A stretch of DNA of 64,000 nucleotides, taken from the NCBI GenBank assembly GCA_036874045.1, contig CM072345.1:6411501-6475500 (forward strand). Direction: 5' to 3'. The translations under genes and the position numbers were made by a program. Below the pieces are notes generated by a model. The model did not search any database. It saw only the letters and a program-made list of their open reading frames with translations, and was not told the DNA's origin. This document shows, in pieces, positions 10,905-21,800 of the stretch. Origin of the DNA: Cymodocea nodosa. Its lineage: Eukaryota; Streptophyta; Magnoliopsida; Alismatales; Cymodoceaceae. Position 1 is the stretch's first letter. Every line of letters begins with the position of its first letter.

Positions 10905-11863
10905 ACAACCATTGTGAGGAGTGATCGCGTCGCAAGAAGGGAAGCCATTTTCACCAATCACCGACTCATATCTCAGGAGATTGTAAAGCTTCTAGCCTTG
11001 GTTTTGGGTTGATGCCAGTATGTTGAAGATGAGATCAACTTACAATTCTTGGTTCGCGATTCTATAGGGAGAGGAGGTAAGATTGTAAGTGATTAAGTTT
11101 TTAGTGATGTAATTGCGTCACATGTAGTGACAGAAGTTTTTATTATCGATAGAGATTTTTACATTTCACCTTTCACTCATCTTTAGGAACATATCAAAAC
11201 AAAAATACCAAAAACAAATCATTATCTGTATTTACATTTAATATTAAAGTATTGTATTGTTTGTTTTGTGTCGTGATTAATGTTATCATTGTTAGTATTG
11301 TGAATTTTTATGTTTGTTTGATTCAGAAAATAGAAAATAGTTTATTGTTTACTAAAATTGATTCATACAGAATACTAAAATATCTTAATGGTTACTGTTT
11401 GAAATATCTAAATGTTAGTATTGCTTAATGACAAATCTAATATTAACTAACATTAAAGAGCTTAATTGATGTTATTTACATTCTGTGGAACCTCCCAATG
11501 GATGGCCAAATTCCTCTGTAAATTGCAATATTTAAATGGAAAGGTAGGCTCATGTAATTAACTTAAGTCCACGAGGTTAGTCTATTGGGTTAACTATAAC
11601 TCCACGAACTAAGTCTGTTGAGTTAATTGTAACTCAATAGAGTGCTCAACTGAACACATATAAACTCCAATATAAAATTAGAATAGTACACAATACTTAC
11701 TCAATCTCTATGGGATCGACCTGTACTTGTACACAAATACAATATACACTATGCACTTACAGTTAAAAATAGAAATTGGACTTAATATCTAATTTGTGTG
11801 AAAAGTTATTTGTTTACGTCTAAAAGAATTTATTAATATAAGCATAAAAATAAATCTAAACGA
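10905..11863 (+). mobile_element. gypsy-B LTR, right part
   Basis: It continues the LTR broken at 571, starting at the repeated ACAAC. It runs through the GAGGAGTGATCGCGTC stretch, the CGTTGAGTTA repeats at 11580-11640 and a U5 module near 11715-11762. The end is around 11863, where ...TCTAAACGA precedes a degraded primer site. No TSD for the LTR itself can be tested because the left end lies outside the window. Confidence 0.75.
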
Positions 11864-11868
11864 GTTTT

Positions 11869-11879
11869 TTGGCACCACC
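11869..11879 (+). promoter_or_regulatory. degraded gypsy primer-binding site
   Basis: TTGGCACCACC resembles the start of the Athila primer site TTGGCGCCGTTG. It sits a few bases after the LTR end, at the same spacing as at 4851-4862. The bases after it match nothing in the other copies. This marks the break between the gypsy-B element and the chromovirus fragment. Confidence 0.5.
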
Positions 11880-11921
11880 TAATAGACAAGTTTCTGATTT
11901 AACTTTTCACAATAATACAGT

Positions 11922-12065
11922 ATTGTAGACGCAAAGTTACAAGTTCTTAAGAGATGGACTATACCTTATGTCAAGGTACAATGGCAAAATCATTCTAAGT
12001 GAGAAGCTACTTGGGAACTTGAAAGAATGTTAAGAAGCTATACTCCTTCCTATTTGAAGATTTAA
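11922..12065 (+). pseudogene. chromovirus chromodomain remnant (end of pol)
   Basis: One frame reads ...LKRWTIPYVKVQWQNHSK, one stop, then EATWELERMLRSYTPSYL, ending in a stop at 12063-12065. The VKVQW...EATWELE pattern is the signature of the C-terminal chromodomain of plant chromoviruses (Ty3/gypsy). This domain directs integration to certain chromatin. Only this tail of pol survives. A nonsense codon splits it. The LTR follows 46 bp later. Confidence 0.8.
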
Positions 12066-12211
12066 GTAATTTTAAGTTTTGAGGACAAAACTTATTTTGT
12101 GGGAGGTAGAATGTGATGTCATAGGTGACATCATAAAATAATAATAATAATAAATCAAATACGTTGAGGTAGTGAAACATCCACCGCCTCATATATTTAA
12201 CTATATATTAT

Positions 12212-12218
12212 TATATAA
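12212..12218 (+). promoter_or_regulatory. TATA box of chromovirus LTR
   Basis: TATATAA lies 100 bp into the LTR, followed about 30-40 bp later by the transcript-leader-like purine stretch. This placement fits a Pol II core promoter for the element. Confidence 0.5.
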
Positions 12219-12251
12219 GTGTGGTGATGAATTATTTTCACCATCGAACGT

Positions 12252-12357
12252 GAAAGAGAGAGAGAGAAGAGGAAGAAGAAGAAGAAAAAGAAGAGGAGAA
12301 GAAGAAGAAAAAGAGAAGGGGAAGAAGTGGAAGGAGAAGAAGAAGAAGAAGAAAATA
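12252..12357 (+). repeat. GA-rich purine tract
   Basis: About 105 bases of almost pure A and G, built of GAGA, GAAGAA and AAGAAG units, just downstream of the LTR TATA box. The ORF that spans it (12172-12414) is a low-complexity product (runs of E, K and R) and not a gene. Confidence 0.75.
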
Positions 12358-13443
12358 GGGAATATTGTTGTGTTTTTACAATTTTCTCCTTTAGGTAAGT
12401 CCTTTTTCCTTTAGTTTAAAAATAGTCTTATTTGCGATTTATGCATGTTTTTGGTAAATATGGTGAGTTATGTAATTATATTCATAATTACTTGTCATTA
12501 GTGTTATGCATTATAAAATATTGCATGGATATAGTTATAGTGGTATTGGCATACATTTCAAACCCATAAACATAAACATATTAGTGATATTGTAAATTTA
12601 TATTGATTATAGCATAATTATGTGTTTATGAAAATAATGAGATTTTGCATAACTTCTTAAACATTTTGGGCCTAAAGTGAAAATTGATATATATTAAAAT
12701 GAATGAATGTTTAGCTATGAACCTGACTATAGGGGCATGGTACTGTGGTATTGTATACAATAGAGACAAAGGATATGTTTGGCCTTGTCTTGGGCACTCA
12801 AGGTATTCAACCCTAGTCATAAAGGGATATGTGACAATTGATCCCTACTATAGGGAGTAAATATATAGTCATAGCTAAACTAAATATGAAAATATATGAA
12901 TAGTCTTGATATTAGGGTCTAAGATATTATTATAATTTGCAGAATGCATTTTTATTTGTGACAAGAATGCATACTTTTTATTATTACATTGAGTTGATAG
13001 TACAACATTCCTTTTCACGTGCATAACATGTTATTATTATATTTTGAATTAATGGTAGAATGACTTACTAGGTTTTGGCTCATGTATTGATATTATTCCT
13101 TTTAGGATACCCGACAGATATTCTAGGGAAAAAGTGAGTAGGACAGGAGAAGTTAGTCACTTTTTGACTAACTACACAAAATATTGTGAATAACAAATTT
13201 TGTGATTTGTACCCTATTTTGTGTTTTCTTTGTTTGTGGTTGGATTGTAAATAACTTTTGTTATTTTTTATGGAAGTTTATTTATATATATTATGAGTTT
13301 CTATTATCATACCTCTTTAGTAGGTTTTAGCCTTGTAATATTAAAGGAGGAGAGTTTTTCATACATTAAAATTTTATTTATGCAAGTTTTCTTCTATTTA
13401 ATATTATGACGATTGCCATACCCTTTCTAGGGTGTGATAGTGC

Positions 13444-13634
13444 ATATGTGCATTTAGAAAATTTTTAGAAAAGGTATAGCTTGGAATCTAAAATTATAGT
13501 TTTTATAGAATAATTGGTTTTGTATTTAAAATTCAAATGGATGACATGTGGTGTGGTATTAAAAGGAGAGAGAAGAAAAGGAAAAGATATGTCTATTAGG
13601 AAAATCATTTTTAGTTTGTTTTGATAATGTCAAA
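13444..13634. other. short unclassified spacer with copia-LTR-like end
   Basis: The last 40 bases (TATTAGGAAAATCATTTTTAGTTTG...) resemble the start of the copia-type LTR candidate at 48120. The rest matches nothing else here. Confidence 0.35.
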
Positions 13635-13846
13635 TGTTTAGAATGAAAAAGTACATAATATTAATGGTTAAATGATGGTTATTTGCAGAATATTTAGCTT
13701 ATCATATGAGAATTAAGCCATTATGTTATAATTGCACTGTTATATGCTTTAATGAAGGAATCTACATAATTTCAAGGAATTAGTGTTAATTAAGTACATT
13801 TCTGAACTGTCGGTAAGTTATTTGGTAACTATCCGAAATGCATTTT
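13635..13846 (+). mobile_element. gypsy-A 5' LTR stub
   Basis: It starts TGTTTAGAATGAAAAAGTAC and follows the gypsy-A LTR for about 212 bases to ...CCGAAATGCATTTT. The copia-3 LTR then interrupts. On the other side (15084 on) the sequence is already pol, so the rest of the LTR and the whole gag/RT part are deleted. This is the 5' end of the element whose pol and accessory ORF continue to 24010. Confidence 0.75.
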
Positions 13847-15083
13847 TGTAAGATGAGGGGGGTGAATTGTGTCTTTAGTAATTAAAAATTACCAACAGAT
13901 AAAACAAGAGCACAAAAACACTTGTAAATAAAATTCTAATATTTATAAACTTTAAAGAAAGAATTTACAATCTCTTTTTAGCTCAATTCCCTTCTTGTTG
14001 ATTTTGATACAATAAAGTCTAATATACAATTCAAAGAGAAAATAAAATCCTTACTCTAAGCTAATTTCGAATTGTATAAAACCTGATCTTTATGAACGTA
14101 GCTCCTTTTCTTTCTTTTTGCTCAACTTCTGTATCTCTTCTTCTCTAGTTGTCGAATTTCCAGACTTCTTGTGTTGCACCTCCTTTTTTGAAATTGTTTG
14201 GAATTTTGAACTTCTTCTAATGTTAGAGAATTTTTCTATATTTGAATACTTAGATTTGGTGTTTGAGATTTGAATTGGAATGTGATTGAATATTCAAACT
14301 TGGTATTTGAGATTGGGATGATCGTAATGCAGCTTGTACCATCTATTTATAGTCATCGAACTATGACTTCATGTTCAGCATGTTCATCCATTTAATCCAT
14401 AATCCCATATACTAATTTCAATTTCAAATTATCCACGATTTCCATTGTCTTTTTGAATTTCCACTATGTCCACTCTTTATTTTGAATGTCCACTTCTTAT
14501 TTTGAATTTCTACTATCTCCACTATCATTTTGAATTTCCACGATTTCATATCGTAGATCCACCAAAACTTTATCTTCTTAGAGATTTATAGAATATATTC
14601 TAAGTCACCGCTTTAGTTGAACACTTATCCATTAAGTCTTATAAAACTCAAACACTTATTTGTAACTCTTCGAGTTCTTGCACCTACAAAATACGTGACT
14701 AAACAAGAAAACTTATCTATTCATTAGTCATTTTATAAAACTTGAACAGTTATCCATCCATGCATATAGAAACTCAAACAGTTATCTAACTCTTCGATTT
14801 TTCATTACCGAACGCACATGGAAAACACGTGAAAACTTAAAACAAAAAACACATGTGCAGATAACTTAACTATACGAGTTTTTAATATAACTCTTCAACT
14901 AAATCGAAACGTTAACTATCCGAAAGTTTAACTATCCAAAGCTTAACTATCCAAAAACTTTAACTAAAACTTTTCGATAACTTGTCAACATTTAATTATG
15001 TGACTATTATACTTAGAAAAATTTATTTAGACATATTTATAAACTTTAATAAAGTATTCATCATCAAAACAAAATTCCTAACA
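13847..15083 (-). mobile_element. copia-3 solo LTR (first copy)
   Basis: On the minus strand it starts TGTTAGGAATTTTGTTTTGATG and runs 1237 bp. ATTTT flanks both sides (13842-13846 and 15084-15088). Its 3' terminus lacks about 20 bases (GATCCT..region) present in the copies at 15149 and 46640. Hairpin motifs TAACTATCCG and CACGTG lie at 14800-14960. Confidence 0.88.
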
Positions 15084-15148
15084 ATTTTTCTAATGAACAA
15101 TTAATGACCATAAACATAATGCCTTGGTATGCAGGCATAGTTAACTAT
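15084..15148 (+). pseudogene. Athila-like pol fragment (RNase H/integrase junction)
   Basis: Reads SNEQLMTINIMPWYAGIVNY, the segment just before the integrase zinc finger in Athila-type pol. The same segment with small changes occurs on the minus strand near 60700-60790. It is cut after TAACTAT by the copia-3 LTR and continues at 16465. Confidence 0.82.
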
Positions 15149-16459
15149 TGTAGGATTGCAGTATCACAAGTGAGGGGGTGAATTGTGTCTTTAGCAATTA
15201 AAAATTACTAGCAGATAAAACAAGAGCACAAAAACACTCGTAAATAAAATTATAATCTTTATAGACTTTAAAGAAAGAATTTACAATCTCTTTTTAGCTC
15301 AATTCCCTTCTTATTGGTTCTGATACAAAAAGTCTGATATACAATTCAAAGAGAAAATAAAATCCTTATTCTAAGCTAATTTCAAATTGTATAAAACTTG
15401 ATCTTTATGCACGTATCTCATTTTCCTTCTTTTTGCTCAGCTTCTATATCTCTTCTTCTCTAGTTATCAAATTTCCAAACTTCTTGCGTTGCAGCTTCTT
15501 TTCTAAAATTGCTTGAAATTCCGAACTTCTCTTGATGTTGGAGAACTTTTTTGGATTTGAATACTCAGATTTGGTGTTTGAGATTTGGATTGGAATGTGA
15601 TTGAATATTTAGACTTGGTATTTGAGATTGGGATGTGATTGAATATTCAGGCTTGATATTTGGGATTGGGATGATCGTAATGTAGCTCGTACCCTCTATT
15701 TATAATAGTAGAACTATCACTTCATGTTCAGCATGTTCATCTACTTAATCCATAATCTATAATCTCACGTACTACTTTCAAATTCAATTTATCTATGATT
15801 TCCATTGTCTTTTTGAATTTCCACTATATCCACTCTTTATTTTGAATGTCCACTTCTTATTTTGAATTTCCACTATCTCCATTATCATTTTGAATTTCCA
15901 CGATTTCATATCGTAGATTCATCGAAACTTTTTCTTCTTGGAGATTTGTAGAATATCTTCTAAGTCATTACTTTAGTTGAATACTTATCCTTTAAGTCTT
16001 GTAAAAACTTGAACACTTATCTGTAATTCTTTGAGTTCTTGCACTTGCAAAACACGTGATTGAACAAAAAAACTTATCTATTCGTTAGTCATTTTATAAA
16101 ACTTGAATAGTTATTTAACTCTTCGATTTTTCATTTCCGAACGCACATAGAAAACACGTGAAAATTTATAACATTAAAAGCGCATGTGCAGATAGCTTAA
16201 CTATACAAGTTTTTAACATAACTCTTCAATTAAATCAAAACGTTAACTATCCAAAAGTTTAACTATCCAAAGCTTTAACTATCCGAAAACTTTAACTATC
16301 TGAAAATCTTAATTATTTGAAAGTTAACTATTTGAAATTTAAATGAAACTTTTCGATAATTTGTCAACATTTAATTACATGACTATTATACTTAGAAAAT
16401 ATTATTTAGACTTATTTATACACTTTAATAAAATATTCATCATCAAAACAAAATTCCTA
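15149..16459 (-). mobile_element. copia-3 solo LTR (second copy)
   Basis: It starts TGTAGGATTGCAG on the plus strand and ends ...AAATTCCTA. ACTAT is duplicated at 15144-15148 and 16460-16464, splitting one pol reading frame. The terminal ACA seen in other copies is missing, probably through a small deletion at the right junction. Several TAACTATCCGAAA-type repeats are at 16235-16345. Confidence 0.85.
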
Positions 16460-16464
16460 ACTAT

Positions 16465-16799
16465 TTAGTTATAGGTTTAACACTTAAGGATTGAAATAGA
16501 CTGGATAAGAAATTGTTCTTTTCAAGAGTGAAATATTACTTTTGGGAAGACCCATACTTATTTAAGAAATGTCCTAATTTAGTTATAAGAATGTGTGTTT
16601 CAGAAATTGAATATCAGAGCATATTATCTTTCTGCCATAACCAAGTATGTGGAGGACATTTTGGTTTAGGGAAAACTACTACCAAAATTCTACAATGTGG
16701 ATTCTATTGGCCAATATTATTTAAAGATGCTCACAAATATTGCTTAAGTTGTTTGAGATGTCAACAAATAGGAAGGATATCAAAGAGGAATATGATGCC
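16465..16799 (+). pseudogene. Athila-like integrase zinc-finger region
   Basis: The frame gives VKYYFWEDPYLFKKCPN, then HNQVCGGHFG and CLSCLRCQ: the H-x5-H and C-x2-C pairs of the retroviral-type integrase zinc-binding domain. It ends ...GRISKRNMMP. One in-frame TGA (16479-16481) is present before the domain. The frame stops at the duplicated ATGCC and continues at 20223 in the integrase core. In an intact element this domain helps integrase bind LTR ends. Confidence 0.88.
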
Positions 16800-17600
16800 T
16801 GTTTAGAATGAAAAAGTGCATATTATTAACGGTTAAATGATGGTTAATTGCATAATATTTAGCTTATCATATAAGAATTAAGCCATTATGTTATAATTGC
16901 ATTGTTATATGTTTTAATTGAAGATGCTATATAAGATGCTATAGAATTTATTATTTATGCAAATCTAGATATAGTATCTTATGTTTTTTTGAATTTCATG
17001 AGTTTAACAGTTTCACGATTTTAAAATGAAATCAGAATGCTTAAAAAAAAAAAAAAATCAGTAAATTATCTGAAGTCCTAAAAGAGCTGAGATGTGAATT
17101 CTAGATTAAATAAAACACATATGATTAAAGATACATCTAATTTGACTGATTGAACTTGTAGAATGATTTATGTGTAGATCTTATTAAACTACAGAAAAAG
17201 TATGAGCTTATCGTTATGGATTCATATTTTCAGTAACTGATAGAAGTAGGACTATACGAGATTGCCATTTTACTGCATCTGTATTAATGAAATACATACA
17301 TATATAGTATGTGATTAATGTTTTGTTTTGTGTTTATAGTTTTGATTGAAAAAAATAATAATAATAATAAAATATAAAAAAAAAAAAAAATTGAAAGTTT
17401 ATTGACTTGTTTGATCACGAGCCTTTTGTACTTGAGTAGATAGGTATGTAAGGATTGTTGACCTGAAAAAGGACTCTTAAAATCTGGCAACCTAAGATCC
17501 TGATCAGATCTGGGATTGTTGACTGAAAGCTCGTTACATGGGTACATTAGAAAGCTCTTGTATGATTCAAGCTTGTCAAATTAACTTTTAAAGTACGAAA

Positions 17601-17605
<5 letters not shown>

Positions 17606-17630
<25 letters not shown>
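17606..17630. repeat. (AT)n microsatellite
   Basis: Perfect AT dinucleotide run of about 12 units inside the 3' non-coding part of the deleted gypsy-A element; absent from the related stretch at 25830. Confidence 0.85.
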
Positions 17631-17637
<7 letters not shown>

Positions 17638-18098
17638 CTGTTATGAAAAGATACAAGTATTTTATGAAATACAGATATCTTATGAATCGAGTATATTTTC
17701 TGTTATTTAGAATTGCTGAAATATGAATTTGGAATTGACTTTTGAAGTTGTTTAATGGAGATACAATTCTTTATTCTACTTGTCTTAATCATATTGAATT
17801 AGATTGTATTTTGATTTGTATGTTGTTGAAATTTCTTCTAGAAATCTTATTGGAAAATTCAGGATGACAGATGATGAAAAGAAGAACAAACGATAATATA
17901 ATTAACACCTATATAATGATGATATACTTGGTATGTAATTTACATATATTCTAAGTATATTTGCAGGTTGATTACTAAAACATACAAAATATATTTTTAT
18001 GCTAAATAGAAGAAAAACAAAAGGGGAAGAATTAATTCTAGCACTTTTAAAGACCAATTAATTAGATCTTAGTTTGCTAAGGGACTAGCAAAATTTAG

Positions 18099-18110
18099 GT
18101 ATGGGGGAAG
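18099..18110 (+). other. gypsy-A polypurine tract
   Basis: GTATGGGGGAAG directly before the LTR start TGTTTAGAATG. The same tract precedes the LTR at 26407. It primes plus-strand DNA synthesis. Confidence 0.85.
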
Positions 18111-20222
18111 TGTTTAGAATGAAAAAGTGCATATTATTAACGGTTAAATGATGGTTAATTACATAATATTTAGCTTATCATATAAGAATTAAGCCATTAT
18201 GTTATAATTGCACTTTATATGTTTTAATTGAAGAATGTGCTTAATTTGGGGGAATTAATGTTAATTTAGTACATTTATGAACTATCGGTAAGTTGCAGAC
18301 TATGAAATTCTTAAGTATCCAAATTTTCTGATAAATTCAGATAGTTATGTTTAACATACCGAACAAATTCGGATAGTTATGTTTAACAGACCGAATATGT
18401 ATCGGATAGTTATGTTTAAATTGCCGAACAGTTATGTTTTGAGAGAATATTTTATTATTTCCTGAAGTACACGTGTCGAAACCATAATGAATAACTTAAG
18501 TGAACTTTCGGTGAGTTATCTATAACTATCCGAAATTGTAGCTGGGCATCGGATAGTTATCCCTGTAACTCTCCAAAAACTCTTTTTATTTATAAAATAG
18601 CTGAGGACATGTGTCATGTTCTGGGAAATTGACTTAAGTGGATTTTCGGTGAGTTAGCTGTAACTATCCGAAATGCATCTAAGCATCGGATAGTTAGACC
18701 TGTAACTCTCCGAAATGTTATTTTATGATTAAATTGCTATTGACACGTGTCAAGATCTAGTAGATTTACTTAAGTTATATATCGGTGAGTTATTTGTAAC
18801 TATCCAAAATGCATCTGAGCATCGGATAGTTAAATTTATGCACGTGTTTTATAGTTAAATCAATGAAGAAAGTTCGTTGAGTTATCTGTAACTCCATGGA
18901 CTATATATTTTCTAATATGCCACTGTAGCAGTTGTAGGAATAGACAGTTGGAAGAGAAAAACCACGTTTGCACGTATCGCGCAGGGAAAGAAATCATCAC
19001 CGTTAATACGAATGAAGGAAATCCAACTGACCATTCAAGCAGAAGCAGTTACTACTGAAGAAATATAAAAGAAAAGAAGAAAAAAGAAGAAGTGTGTGAT
19101 TGATAGATGGACAGTGTGTGTAGAGGAGGATCGACGTCGCAATTCTTTGAAGTACCACACCAACCATCATCATCACCATCATCACCACCATAATCATCAA
19201 CCATCGGAGGTCTGTGAGGATACTTGCCTGATGTCGGGTTGATTCCAAGCCAAACACAATGCTTAACAACCACTGTGAGGAGTGATCGCGTCGCAGGAAG
19301 GGAATCCATTTTCACTAAGCATCGACTCATATTTCAGGAGATCGTATAGCTTTTAGCCTTGACTTCGGGTTGATGCCTGTATGCTGAAGAGGAGATTATC
19401 TTGCAATTCTGGACTCACGATTTTATAGGGAGAGGAGATAGGATTGTAAGTGATTTAATTTTCAGTGGTGTAATCGCGTTGCAAGTAGTGTCAGAAGTAT
19501 TTACTATCAAGTGAGATTACTTTACATTTCACCTATCGCCCATTTCCATGTTCATATTAAAACAAAAATACCAAAAACAATTTATCTATGTTTGTATGTT
19601 GTATCGTGATTAATGTTATCTATGTCAGTGTTGTGATTGTTTTATGTTTATTTTAGTTTTACAATTTACTGAAATTGGTTCGTTCAAAAGACTTAAAGAT
19701 TTTAATGGGTACTATTTGAATTATCTGAATGTTAGTATTGCTCAATGATAAATCCAATGTTAACTAACATTAAAGAGCTTAATTGATGTTATTTGCAATA
19801 TGTGGAATCGCCCAATGGTTGGCCGAATTCCTCTGTAAATAGTAGTATTAAAAAGAAAAGGAAGGCTCGTGGAGTTAACTTAAGTCCACTAGGTTAGTCC
19901 GTTGAGTTATCCATAACTTAGTTTGTTGAATTAGCTGTAATTCAACGGAGAGCTTATTGAGTATATAAATTTGATTTTTAACAAACGAATAGTTCTCAAG
20001 TTCGTCAGCAATTCCTTGTGGGATCGACCTATACTTGCACATTGATACAATAGACACTATGCACTTGCAGTTAAAGTATAAATTGGAATTAATATCTAAA
20101 TTGTATTAAAGGTTGTTTGTTTACTTCTAAAAGAGAGAATAGGCATAAAGATAAATTAACTAAGTAAAAACAGAAGTAACAAATCCAAGTTTTTCTAGTG
20201 TAGTGCTGGGAAAACCCAAACA
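18111..20222 (+). mobile_element. gypsy-A 3' LTR
   Basis: It is 2112 bp, starts TGTTTAGAATG and ends AAAACCCAAACA. CACGTG or near copies occur at about 18470 and 18840, CGGATAGTTA/TAACTATCCG repeats at 18340-18840, and the U5 module at 20021-20070. ORFs at 19003-19330 on the minus strand are chance frames, since they shift between LTR copies. Confidence 0.9.
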
Positions 20223-21173
20223 ATGCCTTTGAATCCTATTGTTGAGGTTGAAATCTTTGATGTGTGAGGAATATATTTTATGAGTCCATTTCCTACGTCT
20301 AATCAGTTTAATTATATTTTGTTGAGAGTGGATTATGTATCGAAGCGGATAAAAGTCATTCCTACAAAAACTAATGATAACAAAGTGGTAATAAATTTTA
20401 TAAGAACTCATATAATTGCTAGATTTGGAATACCTAAAACTATTATTAGTGATAGAGGAACTTATTTTTGTAATAGAAGTTTTGTAGCCTTAATGAAAAA
20501 ATATGGAGTAAATCACAAAATTGCAACATTATATCATCTGCAAACAAGCGGACAAGTAGAAAGTGCAAACAAACAAATTAAGTTAATCTTAGAAAAAGTA
20601 GTAAATCCTATTAGAAAAGATTGGGCTAATAAAGTAATAGATGCACTTTGGGCTTATAAAATAGCTTATAAAACAAGCCTAGGTATGTCACCTTTTAGGA
20701 TAGTATATGGAAAAAGTTGTCATTTACTAGCTGAAATTGAACATAAAGCTTATTGGGCATTAAAAAATCTAAACATTAATCTAAATCAAGCTGTTGAAAA
20801 TAGAAAGATACAATTGATTGAGTTAGAAGAATTTAGGAATGAAGCTTATTCGAAAACTGTAATAGAAAAAGAGAAGATGAAGTTATGGCATGACAAGAAA
20901 ATTATTCCAAAAACTTTTAAAATAGGACAAGAAGTATATCTTTACTTGACTAGACTTCATAACCATCTAGGGAAATTAAGATCTAGATGGGCAAGATCTT
21001 ACATAATTTGAAATATTTATTCCTATGGAGCTATTGAAATTGAAAATCTTAAAAATTAGAATATATTTAAAGTGAATGGACAAAGACTTAGACCTATTCT
21101 GAAATTTCCAAAAAGTTCCTTTGGAATTATAAAAGAAGTAAGAGTAGAGGACTACTCAAGCCCTATTAAGTAA
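20223..21173 (+). pseudogene. Athila-like integrase core and C-terminus
   Basis: It continues the frame broken at 16799: NPIVEVEIFDV, a stop where TGG (Trp) is expected, then the integrase core from about 20280. The catalytic triad is visible: D in LLRVDYVSK, D in IISDRGTYF, and E in SGQVESANK. The GKSCHLLAEIEHKAYWALK segment is typical of Athila pol. A TGA at 21009-21011 (likely Trp) and a TAG at 21058-21060 break the C-terminal part, which ends ...YSSPIK at 21173. Catalytic residues are present but the gene is disrupted. Confidence 0.9.
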
Positions 21174-21800
21174 ATATATATATATATATATAATTTTAGA
21201 ATTATTATTATTATTTTAGTAACGGTCTAATCGAAAAAAAGTCATCAATTTTATCGAAGCAGGAAATTAAAAAAAAATATTTTGTAATAGTCACACCAAA
21301 AGGATCCATCAGTCTGACCAAAGTTAAAAAAGAACAATTTATATATTAAGTAAAGTGTTAGTTTGACCGATATATAGTATCGATTTAACCAAATATTAGA
21401 AAATATAATTTCAGTTCAATCGAGGAAGTACAACGTTCCAATCGAAGTTTAAAAAAGAGTAAAATCAAGAGTTAGTTGGATTGAAAATTTTTCGGTTATG
21501 ATCGAATAAAAATTATTATATTTGCATTATTTTATTAGTTATAACTTTATGAGAGGTTCGTTGAGTACTTAAGGCAAGTTCATGGACTTAATCCGTGGAG
21601 TTAACTGTAACTCTATGGAGAGGTAAGTGAGAGAGCGATAGGTTGCACAGGAAATGATCCGATTACCTGCCAAAAAACTTAAGGTTTATTTAAACTAAAA
21701 CTTAGGATTTGAGAACATTATCTGTAGAAATCATTTAGCACTTAGAATAGTAAAGATCAAAGTTGTTCCATTCCGTTCTATAACACCACAAAGGCCAAGA
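21174..21800 (+). repeat. pol-accessory spacer with inverted-repeat motifs
   Basis: It starts with a short (TA)n run (21174-21192). Between 21220 and 21520 lie repeated TTCGAT/ATCGAA, GGTTTAACC-like and TCAATCGA motifs in both orientations. Between 21550 and 21630 are CGTTGAGTA/GTGGAGTTAACTGTAACTC repeats. The minus-strand counterpart is 56678-57332 plus 59541-59654. No coding signal. Confidence 0.6.

Larger units (their letters stand above)
12112..13443 (+). mobile_element. chromovirus 3' LTR
   Basis: A purine-rich tract (GGGAGGTAGAA, 12101-12111) precedes TGTGATGTCATAGGTGACATC, the inferred LTR start. The best end is TAGGGTGTGATAGTGCA near 13443, but it is uncertain. The LTR has a TATATAA box at 12212-12218 followed by a long purine tract. 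No second copy lies in the window, so the boundaries rest on position and TG/CA ends only. Confidence 0.6.
16800..20222 (+). mobile_element. gypsy-A element with large internal deletion
   Basis: ATGCC flanks both ends (16795-16799 and 20223-20227), within another element's integrase gene. It has about 125 bp of 5' LTR, then 1.2 kb of 3' internal non-coding DNA (about 16925-18110), a polypurine tract (18099-18110) and a full 3' LTR (18111-20222). All coding DNA and most of the 5' LTR are deleted. The stretch 17418-18110 is shared with 25670-26406. Confidence 0.9.

Noticed and set aside
12172..12414. 80-codon plus-strand ORF
   Set aside because: Almost all E, K, R and G from a purine tract in a chromovirus LTR; low complexity.
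17284..17547. 87-codon minus ORF
   Set aside because: Low-complexity run from an AT microsatellite inside gypsy 3' non-coding DNA.
19003..19330. ORFs within gypsy-A LTRs (also 7115-7464, 31007-31219, 58290-58608)
   Set aside because: Similar peptides appear because the LTRs are homologous, but frames and stops shift between copies and no domain is seen; chance frames around a GGTGATGATGG-type repeat.
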